64,000 bases of DNA from positions 1,984,001 through 2,048,000 of the forward strand of contig CAUJLY010000006.1 of the NCBI GenBank assembly GCA_963281155.1. Reading direction: 5' to 3'. Shown here piece after piece: positions 27,943-39,700 of the stretch. The notes under the pieces are model-generated. The model saw nothing but the letters and a program-made list of their open reading frames with translations. It was not told where the DNA came from and did not search any database. How positions within the stretch are numbered: the first letter of the stretch is position 1; the number at the start of each line of letters is the position of its first letter. The DNA comes from Rhabditophanes sp. KR3021 (Eukaryota > Nematoda > Chromadorea > Rhabditida > Alloionematidae). Made by a program: the position numbers and the translations under genes.

Positions 27943-29559
27943 TTAATATTTGCCAGAACTAGTAGTCAAGCTTTTCTTAGGATTGATTGGTGCTCCATTT
28001 TCCGTAGACTTGCAACCATTAGTTACACCGTTAGGTTGTGAATTTTTATTTTTATTGTAATCCTTGACAATTTGAATTTCAGCCCTTTGTCTGATTTCAT
28101 CTAAACTATAATCTACTATTAGTTTTCCATTTTCGAAAACTGTTACTAAGACGTCCTTTTTGTCATCTCCAAGACCTTCTTGCATTGTCACAAGTGTTCC
28201 ATCTTCTTTTTCCTCTAAAGTCAACCTTCCTTTTTTTGATCGTTTGGAGGAATCAGTAGTTGGGTTTTTAAATACATCAACCTAAACAGCATAAACTGAT
28301 TAGTTATAAACAACAAAAACCTACGCTTTTCCCATTAACAATGACACACGAACATTTAAAGGCACATTTTTGGGTATCTCGATCCACCTTTTGAAGTAAA
28401 GCACCTCCCGTTCCAAAGGCAATATTTTCGGCAGACCAACCATCTTGTTTAAGAGCTTCTAGAATTCCTCCGATCGTTTCATAAGAAATACCATCTCCTT
28501 GCATGATTCTAAGGTAAGGTGGAAGTACTTGGTAGCCTTTTGAATTCATGGAGATTGGGAATTTCTCACCTAATAAGTTCAGTACTTTGAGGACGACTGT
28601 AGCTGGGTCTCCAGAGTCTGGCCTTATGATAAGACAACCTTTTCCGCTTCTTTCCATTACTAAACTTTTCAACTCATCTCCCCAGATGTTAGTAACCGCA
28701 TAAAAGACATTGTAACTGTCAGAAACGACGCTAACTAAGCCAGCAGGAAATTGCTCCAACATATTTCTATAAGCATCAACTTCGCCACTTTTTTTCCACG
28801 AAGTAATAGTTGAGTGCTCAGCTGCAGGAATTGAAAAGCCAGCCATTGGCATTGAATAATACTTTCTCAACAATTGAAGGCCAGCAATAGTATCAGTCCC
28901 ATTGAAATTAACTAAGTGAGCAGAACCTCCAATGGCGGCACTTTCCACAGACGTAGCTCCCCTATACCCAAAATCATGCAATTTAAAAGACAACCCATCC
29001 AAAGAATCCCCCGTCTCCATCAAATACTTAGCAATAATTTCTTTCTGAGCTCTGCTGTTGGTACAAACAGTCATCGGATACCAAACCTGCACCAAGATCG
29101 TCTCAAACCACGACGTCAACCAAGGCACCATCGGATCCGTATTTTCCACCGTAAACAAAACATTCCTAACCGGAACAACACTTCCCTCAGGCACAGCTTT
29201 TATTTTGAGAGGAAGGCAACCGTTGTGGACTTTGACTATGTGATTCCATCCCTCTTCGTTAAACACATCCATCCCACCGAAATGAGCATTATAAAAATGC
29301 TTGGCTTGTTTAATCATCTGGTAGTTGACGACTGGACCTACTAGCCACTTTTTGATTACGTATTGGAGGCCGAAGAAGGTTACGTTGGGAAATTTACCGC
29401 CCCGAGACTCGAAATATGAGTAGCAAGAGGTTGTGCCAGGGGGGTATTGGCAGTGATGGGTGATCTTCAAAGGGGATACAAATTATTTGTTGTTTTCCAT
29501 TTAATTACCTTGTAAGAATCAGCAAGATACAAAATATTCTCAACGGGGTCAGATTCCAT
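27943..29559 (-). CDS. NAMPT: Nicotinamide phosphoribosyltransferase (NAMPT)
   Basis: Joins nicotinamide to PRPP to make NMN, the rate-limiting step of the vertebrate-type NAD salvage route. Exons 29559-29509, 29464-28325 and 28281-27943 give 509 aa (human 491). Similarity to animal NAMPT runs end to end: ILYLADSYKITHHCQYPPGT, GLQYVIKKWLVGPVV, HDFGYRGATSVE, LVNFNGTDTIAGL, PAAEHSTITSW (with the His that is phosphorylated), VVSDSYNVF, IIRPDSGDPATVVLKVL (Arg and Asp that hold ribose and nicotinamide), QGDGISYETI and SKRSKKGRL near the C-terminus. The C-terminus has a short Asn/Ser/Lys-rich extension. The gene is intact with three phase-0 exons. Caenorhabditis has no NAMPT, so its presence is informative about lineage or acquisition. 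Confidence 0.97.
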
Positions 29560-30884
29560 CTTTGTAAAAGGCACTTCCTAGCTCACCTGTAAAAATAAAA
29601 ATATTAAAATAAATGTTGCCAGTCTTGAATTTATAAATAATAAAAAAATAGAATTCAAATACACATCAAATGAATGCGAGCGTGATTAACACATTTTACG
29701 CCAGACCAAGCGTCTTTTAGTCACAAACTTATTCAGTTGTAGTAATAATGATGGGGAGATTTGAGGGAAAGCCAATAGTAATATTGAAATGATTGGGTAA
29801 GTTAATGCTTAATGATGTGATATGTTGTAAAAGAATTATTCATTTTTCGGATGGATTTTGGGAGAGTTGATTTAGAGTGGAAATATGTGGAGGACTGTAT
29901 TGTGTTTTAAAGTTCAATTTTTAGTTGATATTAGAGAGACTACGGCATTCCAATTTATTGGGTTCAAACAGCTAAGGCCAGTGATTGAATGTGCAAAGTT
30001 TTATATAAGTTGCCTAAATTTAAAAGCACTTGTGTAAAAATAGAAAAATATAAGAGGAAACTTTTGCTTACATTAGGATTTAATTTCTATTAAAAAGCAT
30101 TAATAGATATCGAATTAAATAAATACAAAGAAATGAAAGTTTGATTACGATCAAGTATATGTGACTTCACAAGGTTACTCTAAAATATGTTGCACAAAAT
30201 AAAATCATCTCATTTCAACATAATAGTGATGTAATTTTTAGATACTTTTATTGCAATAGCATTATCCAGTAGTTCAAATAATATTATCCATTAGTTTGCA
30301 ACAAAAAATTCAGTTTAATGCATTGAATTTTGATATTCCATCACTTACAAAATTAAGATAGCAAGCGAATGTTAGATTGCTAAAAGATTAATAGTTCAAA
30401 TCAAACGTTTTTATATCATTATTATGCATTAACATGTTTTGTTTTATTCAATTTAGCAGAATAAATTATTTAAAACAATAAAATGCATTTAATTTTGTTA
30501 TGTAAAATGCGAAAGCTTTTAGCAAGATGTGTAAATTAATGTTTCGAAGTATAAGATGATGGTAATTTATTATGGAAAGCCATTTTTTATTTATTCTATT
30601 TATTTTGAGAAAGTATAGGGTGGTTTGATCGAGACACACACAAAAAGTAATAGTCACGTGTATGTTTTGAGAAAACTTAGTTTCCGAGTTTGAAGATATT
30701 GTTAATTGTTAAGTTGATAGTCACGCTTTTTATACAGCTTTTAAACGCTGAATGATTATTTCGTGTTGAGAACCTTTTTAGAATGTTAACATGTATTGAT
30801 GTATGGTCGGTACATTCTTCGGTTTATTTAAGTAATATTCGTCAATATTCCTTTTGATATTTAGTAATTGTTTAGTTTGCAGTT
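29560..30884. other. Divergent intergenic region
   Basis: Separates NAMPT (minus) from DNAJC12 (plus), and so must hold both promoters. It is A+T-rich with no supported gene. I see no clear TATA element or conserved block, and no sequence shared between the two flanks. Confidence 0.45.
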
Positions 30885-31344
30885 ATGCCACAATCATTGT
30901 ATGAACTGTTGGGATGTGATCAATCAAGCGACAAAGAACAAATTATTTACGAATACAAAATACTTGCCAAAAAGTATCATCCGGATAAAAATGAGTCAAA
31001 ATGTCAGGTTATGTTTCAGCAACTACATTATGCTAAGGAAATTTTAACAAACGACAGAACAAGGAAACATTACGATAATTACCTCAAAATGGGATCTATT
31101 ATGCCTTTAAAAGAATGGATGGACAACTTAGATAGAATTCAACAGGTAAATTATTTGCTCTTATCTAAAATATATTTTGTAGAGTTTTCATTGGACAACA
31201 AAAACCCCTCAACGAACCATATCTCATCCTATAAATCAAAATAAACAAAACAAGGCCACTTCTTTACCCCCAAATTCTGAAGATAAATGGTCAAGACGCA
31301 AAGAGAGTGATCTTATCACAGCCTTCAGGCGCTATGACATCTAA
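30885..31344 (+). CDS. DNAJC12-like J-domain co-chaperone
   Basis: Exons 30885-31145 and 31183-31344 (37-nt intron) give 140 aa. The J domain occupies residues 3-67: LYELLGCDQSSDKEQI, the HPD tripeptide in KKYHPDKNESK that stimulates Hsp70 ATPase, FQQLHYAKEILTN, then RKHYDNYLK. The middle is a short low-complexity linker. The last residues, SDLITAFRRYDI, match the conserved extreme C-terminus of vertebrate DNAJC12 (LLRKFRNYEI), which separates this protein from other J proteins. In mammals DNAJC12 helps Hsp70 fold the aromatic amino acid hydroxylases. It is shorter than human DNAJC12 (198 aa) because of the linker. Confidence 0.9.
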
Positions 31345-31719
31345 AACGTAAATAAATATCACACCTATGTGTGAGTACTTTATATTTAAAAATAAACAAC
31401 TCTTTCCCTTCAGTGAAAATACTTAACAAAACAGAATTGAAAAAAACTTTTGCATTTTTTGCTAGACATGTCAAAAATGTTGAACATAATGATATCAATT
31501 TTCAAATTAAGAAAGTCATTATCCTGATGGTTAACAATTGATGCGATACCAATCACAAATACCTTTTTTTGAATATCCAGACAAAACATCAGATTCCATA
31601 TAAAGTTAAAAGTTTCGACAGATTTGCAATGATATATTTCTTAAATCCCTTCCAATTAAATTTATATATTTTTAATAATAATAAACATAACTCTTTAGAT
31701 TTATATAAAAATTTATACT
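31345..31719. other. Short spacer
   Basis: Between the DNAJC12 stop and the proposed start of the PAN-domain gene. An open frame over 31569-31757 is A+T-biased and overlaps the proposed signal-peptide exon in another frame. I see nothing else. Confidence 0.4.
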
Positions 31720-33248
31720 ATGGTACGGCTGTATTTAATTCTTTTGTTGTTGACTAATAAATATTCATTTAAAGTAATTTTTCCTTCCCAATTAAGCATA
31801 CAATATGGCAGTTGGGGGAGTTGTAATTATGGTAAGTTGTTGTTTGAAATTAATAAGCTTTTGGATGGAATAAATAAATGTGACTAATTTATGCTGTTCA
31901 AATTAGTAGACTTGTAGTTCACCAATTGGATTGATAAAAGGCTGTGTCATCAATGATTCTTTAATCTCTATTTCTTGCTTTTTATAGACGGGGATGAGGA
32001 GTACACGGTTTGGGTTGGTTCCGCAATCGCTAAAGCCGTCATGTTTGATAGAACTTCAGGAATATCTTGCGGAGAATGCTTACAACTTTGTAAAGAAAAA
32101 CAAGCAACTAATCGGCTTTGGCAATGTAGTTCTGTCACGTATGATTACGAATGGCGCATTTGTGATCTTTTTGCCGTCAATGGAAATGCCTTACCTTTTT
32201 TTTTGGTTACTTATGAACAGAGAGATTACTTCGAGTAAGTACATCTATTTTTATTTATAAACTTCTTCCTTTAAAACATGTGGTTATTGTTGATGGGAAG
32301 TTTACTTTTATGAACTTTAAAACATATATTTTTCATTTCAGACTAAAACGGATGCCCTTAAAAAGTTATAAATTAAGTCAAAAATCATCCAACAATTTGC
32401 CCCAACCTTCCTCGTCTCATTTCATAATCCAAAAAAAAGTTAACCTCACACCAACTCAATCATCAAATATTGACAGTGAAACTAATTTGTTGACACCTCC
32501 CAAATATGATACCGAAACTGAAGATAATAATAGCCTTAATTCCCAATCTCCATTACCAACACAGATTGGGGAGAAGCAATACACGGAGAGAGACAAAAAA
32601 TGTTTGCCCTATATTTATCTCGAATTTGTGGGATTCATGCTTAAAGATGGTGGCGATGACTCTCTAACAATCAAAGCTCGTTCCAAAAAAGATTGCGTCC
32701 TTTTTTGCGATGAGGAAGAGAATGAATTTTGCAAGTCTGCTTTAGTTGGCCCTAACAAATGTGAACTTTCAAATGTTCAAGCTAATTTGAGAAGAATGGG
32801 AGATCTGGTGAAAGTCTATCGGAATGATGTGTCTTATTTGCACAAAATAATTACTCCTTCTATGGATAAATGTCAATTTGGCGGAAGAAGGTTCTTAAGC
32901 ATATTAAATGGAATTGCGCCTTCATCAGACATCATTAACATTATAAGTGTGGCATCAATTGATACTTGTATCGACACTTGTTTAAATTATTATCAAGAAA
33001 ACAACCAAATGAAGTGCACGTCAGTTTCGTGGATCCCCACAAATAACCTCCAAAACTGCCACTTATCAAATACAAATTACACTACCAGAAACAATCTAAT
33101 TAAAAGCACGTTTTCAAAGTCTATTTTAGAAAGAAACACAATTACTTATCTTGTCATAATGCCTTTTCCAATCACTAGAGGAACTTTTTTTAGAAAATCC
33201 AAGCCAAGGTTCATTAATATTTCCAATTTAAATAAAACAGCACATTAA
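31720..33248 (+). CDS. Secreted protein with three PAN/apple-like domains
   Basis: Exons 31988-32234 and 32342-33248 are secure and join in phase. The first part is proposed: 31720-31748 (signal sequence MVRLYLILL, weak donor GTTGAC) and 31797-31831. Together they give 405 aa with consistent phase throughout. Domain 1 (about residues 20-100) has SCGECLQLCKEK and WRICDLF. A Ser/Pro/Gln-rich linker follows. Domain 2 (about 195-275) has KDCVLFCDEEENEFCKSA and NKCELS, and domain 3 (about 285-380) has CIDTCLNYY, KCTSVSW and NCHLSN. The Cys spacing is that of PAN_1 modules, which bind proteins or sugars outside the cell and occur in nematode cuticle, alae and sensory-organ proteins. I see no membrane segment after the signal peptide. 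An AATAAA lies at 33327-33332. The partner and exact role are unknown. Confidence 0.75.
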
Positions 33249-33939
33249 ATCGCCAAGGAAGAAGATTACATGGTTCGGGGTTCATAAAAAACTAATTAAA
33301 TTAAAAAGTATATTAGTTTGTATATTAATAAAATGAAAATCCTTTTTGTAATATAAATAACTTAAACCATATTCAATTAAATTGTGTTCTGCTTTAATAA
33401 GACTCTCTCCTTCCTTCCAAATCCACACCCTACTTGACCAGCTTATTTTCTCATCTCATTTAAGTTTAAATCTTTTAATGGAATATGCTTAAAATCCAAA
33501 ATATTATTAAAAAAGTATGAAAAGATTATTTGCTAATTAAGGATATGTTGAAGAAGCCATCAAAATGGTATTGATAATATGTTTGTATTTCAATTTCTTT
33601 TTTTGATGTTTCTCTCAAATATTAATATCAACACCAAATCCCTCCTTTCCAACAAAGATATATATCGCGCAATCCATTTTTTCGTTCCCGAAAGTATATA
33701 TAATATCTTACTGCTTACCATTATCACACCATCTAGATTCTTGCCAGTTAATGTTTTAACAAATGTAAACTGTTTTTATCTTGCCTTTGCCAGGATACAA
33801 AATTATAATGTTGTATTTTGACTAAATTGCTTTATTATTTGTCATTAAAAAGAATCATGTTTTCATGTATATTTAAGTATTTTTACTTTTATATTTTAGG
33901 CTTATTCACACTCCAATTAGACCTTTTATTCGTCTAGAA
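33249..33939. other. Spacer and 5' leader of the GPCR gene
   Basis: Contains the poly(A) signal of the PAN gene. Near 33886-33899 is a TTTTATATTTTAG acceptor about 40 nt before the GPCR ATG, so the leader is probably spliced or trans-spliced. The open frame at 33579-33821 is A+T-biased with no family match. Confidence 0.45.
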
Positions 33940-35289
33940 ATGGAATATTATGAAAATGATTTTCCGTCTAAATTTCAAAAACTGGAGAACGATTTTAGTT
34001 TCTTTGATTTTACATCTCTTTGCATTATACTTACCCTCATTGGACTGACCATGAATTGTTATGTCGTTTTCAAGATGAGCAGACTCAGAAGAAGAGACCC
34101 CGACCGTTTTTCAAATGGAATCGGCATTTGTCTATGGATCATGGCAATTTCAGATGTATCATCCTTGCTCTCAATTTTTTTCTTTCTTTCCCCAACTTTA
34201 TGGATGCCCTTCTTCCACAATACCTTCAAGAACATCTTCTGCAAAGGAATCATGTTTATAATGGGTACAGCTTACAGCCAATCAATGTGGGTTTGGCTGC
34301 TAATGTCAGGTCTCCGTTACACAGCCACCTATAGACCTCTCAAATATACTACCTTGTGGAGGATTCCTGTCATCGTCAATACCTTTACTTTTATTTGTGT
34401 GTCAATCATCAACATATGGGTCCTAGTAGCATATGAAGCTGATGAGGGTAAATGTATCTGTATGTATCCAGTAAGTTATCTCTTTTTGATTATGTCATCG
34501 AAGTAATTCAGGCAATGAATATCTATTATGAATCTGTATACGTATTTATATCATACGGAATCCCAACATTGGGAATCTTTTATATGGACATTGCTGTAAT
34601 ATTTTGCCGTTCTATGGCTATAAAAACGTCAGATCCGTTACTGAAAATTGTTATTAATCGGCCTGAAAAAGAAAGGGTGAGGATTGGATTATAGATAGGG
34701 AATGTATTCATATAAATTGTTTTTGTGCTTTGGTGCCTATTTCTTTGTTAAAGAACTTTATATATATTTTTTAATACATACTTTTTTAGAAAAAATCTGT
34801 GTATACTATTTTACTAATCATAGTAACCTGTCTCACTTTGAATACGCCGGAAAACTTGTTTCGCCTCATCACAGCTGCCTCGCCTAATTTTGGAAACGAT
34901 TCTTGGTTGTTTGGCTCAAGTAAAGCTGTTGCCAAGCTTCTCTTCTTTATGCAGGTAATATTTTGTGGTTTTTTTGTGTGTCAGTAGGTATTATGTACTA
35001 TTTTTACACATATTTAACTTATTTTTAATAGTTTTTATTCAATGCCTTTTACCTAACAACATTGGTTTATGACAAAAGCGTAACTACCAAAACAAATTCT
35101 TCAAGGCAATTGAGTATATCGGTGAGGGTAAGGATTGAAGAAAGTGCACATCTGATTCGGGAAAGAAGTTCTACCATTTCTTACAGAGCTTCAAGCCCAA
35201 CCCTTCACGTCAACATGGTTAGAAATGCTAGTTTTTGTGTTGTGGATTCAAGAAGAACCGACAAGAAAGCGAATATATCAAGCTTTTAA
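33940..35289 (+). CDS. Rhodopsin-like GPCR, peptide-receptor-like, without a DRY motif
   Basis: Exons 33940-34470, 34512-34676, 34790-34954 and 35032-35289, all phase 0, give 372 aa. Seven hydrophobic segments are visible. Segment 1 carries GLTMNCYVV (conserved Asn), segment 2 LWIMAISDVSSLLS (conserved Asp), and the first extracellular loop NIFCKG pairs with GKCICMYP in loop 2. Segment 3 ends in SGLRYTATYRPLKY, where D/E-R-Y is replaced by Leu-Arg-Tyr. Segment 7 reads FNAFYLTTLVYD, without NPxxY. The C-tail is Ser/Arg-rich. Divergent ends like these are common among nematode orphan peptide-type receptors. The ligand is unknown. The short N-terminus (about 25 residues) has no signal peptide. 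Confidence 0.82.
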
Positions 35290-36729
35290 TCATGGAATTT
35301 TTTTTGAATTAATTCAATAATAAGATACATAGTCGCAAACATTACTTTTATAATATTCAAAATGATAAAAAATTTTATTACGACCTATATTAGATCTTTA
35401 AAGGACCCATTTAAGGCACACTCTGACCAACATCATCCTTCAAATGACGCTACCATTTGCTATGTCTTGTATCTCTTCCTAATTGATGTCATCACCTTTT
35501 TAAATGTGTTATCACTTCTGAAGTTCAAGATAATCTTTACAAACCATTATAAGTTAATAGAAAAAATAATGATGTTGCTTAGCAAATTCACAGACCATTT
35601 AGATAAAGATACCTAACCTTAGAAGGAACAAATGAGAGATTGATAGGCGGCTGATGTAGAGATGTAGTATGGTGGCTTTGCCTATAAATCAAGCGTATCT
35701 TTATTTCCATCTGATCGTCCAAACTTTTCCTGTACACTTAATCAGTTAATTTTAGAATTTTTTAACGCTCCACATCTGACTTATCAATTGGTTCTGATAA
35801 CAAGATTACTCTTTCATTATCGCATAATTAGGGCCTTTATTTGTTTAACTAGTCAAAGGTAGAATCTGATGTCTTTTCTAATTAAACTTTGAAGGTGCCT
35901 TCATGTGGATAGAAGACAAAAGGAAGCTTAGAGTACAAATAAATTAGCAACGGAATGACGAATATCGTCACTTCAAAATCATTTTAAATAAATTGGAAAT
36001 GAGGTGATTATTTTTGATCCAAAGTTTTATGCACTTTGAAATAATATTTGTCATCAACAGTTCTTTGTTGACAAAGCATGTAGATTAAGTGGAATTCATC
36101 ATCCATTTAATAATTCGAAACCTACTAAGTAATACACTGAAATTCATTATTTAATTAATGATAATTGGTGATAATGAACTTTGATATATCTTTCAAACTA
36201 AATTTAAAAAGGCGGTGCAGAAAAGTGATTTTATCCATGACGTCACGCTCTCGTCCATTCCACTATATAATGGTGACAATATTTAACCATTTTCACAGAT
36301 TATTGAAGATTAACTCAAAGATGTTAATTGATAATGATATTGTACCAAAAAATCTAAAATGTACATATCTTGATGTGTACAAAAGAGTAACAAAAGTGGA
36401 TGATATAAACAGTTTTTGAGATAAATTTCATTGAGTTATCGCCTACAACACTTCTGTGATTTATAAAAGGGTATTCTTCACTATAATGTATATTATTTCT
36501 TTTAAATAATTTATTGTAAACACCTTGCAAAATCATTTTATTTTGCATTTGATAACGGTATTTGTCTTTTTAACAAGTACCCACATTTGTGACTCCATCC
36601 CTTTTTTATAGATAACATCAAACTAATTTACTTTAATACTTTTCCTTTTTATTTATTGAGTACACTTTTTAAAGATCATTCTATAAATAAAAAGAAACAG
36701 TAGCGATATTTGGAAAAGGAACTTCAAGA
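35290..36729. other. Spacer between the GPCR and P-glycoprotein genes
   Basis: Two short open frames (35362-35616 and 36165-36419, plus strand) have plausible starts but no recognisable domain, no flanking splice sites that help, and composition like the background. I do not support either as a gene. Confidence 0.4.
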
Positions 36730-39700
36730 ATGGGTCTTCTTAAAACTAATATGGTAAGTGATTGGCTTTGTATCCTCTTAATGTCTTTCTATATTCCCAT
36801 TTAGTTTCGTTACTTTAATAAAAAAGACTTCTTCCTTCTGTTCTTTGGAATATTTCTGTCTATATTTAATGGAATCGTCGGCCCTCAAAGAACAATTATC
36901 TTCCGTGGCCTTACAAACACCCTTATTCGATCGCAACAAAAATGGATTAATGGAACCTTACTGATGAGTGACTTTCAAGATGATATCTTTGAATATGCAA
37001 GACTATATGCCTGTCTAGGATTTACTGTTTTTGTGTTGGGAATGATTTCGGTATGTTTAGAATAAATAAATGACTTTATTCTTTTTATCAGATCTCATGT
37101 TTGTTTGCTTTGTGTGAGAGGCAACTAGTCAAAATTAGATTCAATTTTTTAAAATCAGTTTTGCATCAAGATATGGCTTGGTTTGATCAGTCTACGGATG
37201 GTGATTTAACAACCAAGATGAACACATCAACTGACAAAATTAGAGCTGCTTTGACAGACAAATTCGGAATGCTTGTCCAAACGACAGCTCAATTGGTGAC
37301 AGGTTTTGTGATAGCATTTTGTTTGAATGCAAAGTTGGCTGGTGTTATGATGGCAATCGCTCCTTTTATGGGGGCAACTTTATTTTTCTCTAAAAAATTG
37401 TCCACTAATGCGACGCTAAAAGAAAATAAAGCTTATAAGGAGGCCGGTACTATCGCAGAAGAAGTTATCAGTGGAATAAAGATGGTAATGGCTTTTAATG
37501 GGCAGCATTTTGAATTAGCTCGTTACCAAAAATACCTAGAAATTGCCGTGGCCATGGGTATTCGCAAAGCTTACATCATTGCCTTCTTCAATGCCACTTT
37601 TATCGGAACGATGTTCTGTTCGATGGCCGTCATCTTCTGGTACGGAATTCATTTAATCTTAACGGAAGGTGAATCACTAGGTACTGTATTTGCAATTTTT
37701 TGGGCAGTAATGGATGGGACTGTACGATTTGGGAATGTCATTACTCAGATCAATGTTATTGTTAGTGGTATTGAGAGTATTAAAGAGACATTCCACATTA
37801 TTGACAGAAAACCCGAAATCAATTGCAATTGTGAAGATGGAATCAAACCAGAAACATTCCTTGGAAATATTAAATTCAACAATGTCCACTTTGCCTATCC
37901 TACCAGACCTTCTGAGAAGGTGATCAAGAACATTAGTTTCGAGGTAGAAGCAAACACCAAGGTTGCTTTAGTTGGTGCTAGCGGGTGCGGAAAGTCAAGT
38001 ATGATTAAGATGATCATGAGGTATTATAATGTTGACGGGGGGAACATCACAATAGATGGCCATGACTTGAATTTATTAAATATTAATTGGCTCAGAAACC
38101 AAATTGGTATCGTTTCACAAGAAGCTAATCTTTTTTCTGCAACCATTAAAGAAAACATTAAAATTGGTAAGCCTGATGCGACGGATGAAGAAATCAAAGC
38201 GGCTTGCAAAATGGCAAATGCTTCTTCTTTCATTGAAAATTTTCCAATGCAATATGACACTTTTATTGGTGAAGGTGGTGGTATTAGATTGTCTGGAGGA
38301 ATGGCTCAAAGAATTCAAATTGCAAGAGCACTCATTCGTAAACCACAGCTTGTTATACTGGACGAAGCAACATCCGCACTCGTAGGTCATTTATTCATCA
38401 AATAATTATTACTTTTTATGTACATTCTTCACATATCTTATAGGATACTAAAAGGTTTGCTGACTAATTATCATGCAATTTAATCTTATTTATTTTTTTA
38501 AGTGAAAAATGTGTCCAGGAAGCTTTAGATGCAGCGTCCTCAAATAGAACTACCATATCAATAGCACATCGTCTCAGCACCGTTCGTAATTATGATAAAA
38601 TTATTGTTTTTGAAAAGGGGCATATTGTCGAGGTTGGTAATCATGAAGAATTGATGGAGCGTCACGGAGTCTATTTTGATCTTGTCATGATGCAACAGGT
38701 CACTGATATTGATACATCTGATGCCAACTCTGACCAAGATATCCTTGTCGGAGAACCCATTATCCCAATGAAGAAAAGGGAAAGCATTTCGGAAACAATG
38801 AATAACTTCAAAAACAATATTCGGCGTGCATCCTTGGACGTAAAGCAATTTGTAATCAGAAAGACAAAAGAATTCACCCAGGTCGAGATAATACCCCAAA
38901 AGGAAGATAAGGAACATAAAAAAGCTACCATAATAGATGTATTTAGGCTCGGGAAAAAAGAAATACGCGCAACTTTATTTGCTTTAATATTCATTATCGG
39001 AAGGGGGCTGGCCTGGCCTTTGTTCTCCATTTTGTACGGGAAACTTGTTTTATTTTTGTCTTCATTGCAAAGAGAACCCAAGTATAAGAATGATCTTGAT
39101 TATTTGTGTCTTGGATTTTTGGTATTAGGTTTGAGTTCGGGAGTATGCGCTTTTGTTTGTTCATCCATATTCGGAAGGACAGGGAAAACTTGGCAATGAA
39201 GGTTCGATTGCTTGTTTATAAGCAATTTCTTCGACAAGACACAACATACTTTGAAAAGCCAAATAATACAGTTTCTAAACTTACTGAACAACTTTCATCA
39301 AATGTTTCGAATGTCCAGGCTGCAATTGACATTAGGCTCAGTGAAGTTCTACATAGTATTGTTGCCTTATGCGGTAGTATTGTGATATCATTTTTCTATG
39401 GATGGAGTATTGCATGTGTTGGCTTATCAACTAGCTTTTTGTTTGTTTTGGTACAAGTGATTTTAGGTTCGTATTTAAAAAAGAGAACTCTTGCTGATAA
39501 TGCATGTGATGTTATTTCTTATCAGATCGCACAAGAATCAATCAAAAATGTTAGGACTGTACAGGCTATGACGCAGCAAACTTTAATAGTAAATAGATTT
39601 TTGGCTGCATCAAAGGAACCTTGTAGGAAAGCAATGTTTAGGGGGCTGATTCAAGCTGCTTCTTATGCTGTTTCTTTAATTTATATTCCAGTCAACTTCG

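Noticed and set aside
28916..29344. 142-codon plus-strand open frame over NAMPT
   Set aside because: Antisense shadow of a strongly conserved coding exon.
26254..29559. NAMPT as bacterial contamination or recent bacterial transfer
   Set aside because: It has two short introns of the local type and the animal-type C-terminus, and sits among animal genes. An old transfer between eukaryotes cannot be excluded without a tree.
31994..32260. Second open frame over the first PAN exon
   Set aside because: The neighbouring frame keeps the PAN cysteine pattern and joins in phase to the next exon; this one does neither.
35362..36419. Small open frames between the GPCR and P-glycoprotein genes
   Set aside because: No similarity, no Cys or signal pattern, base composition as in the spacer.
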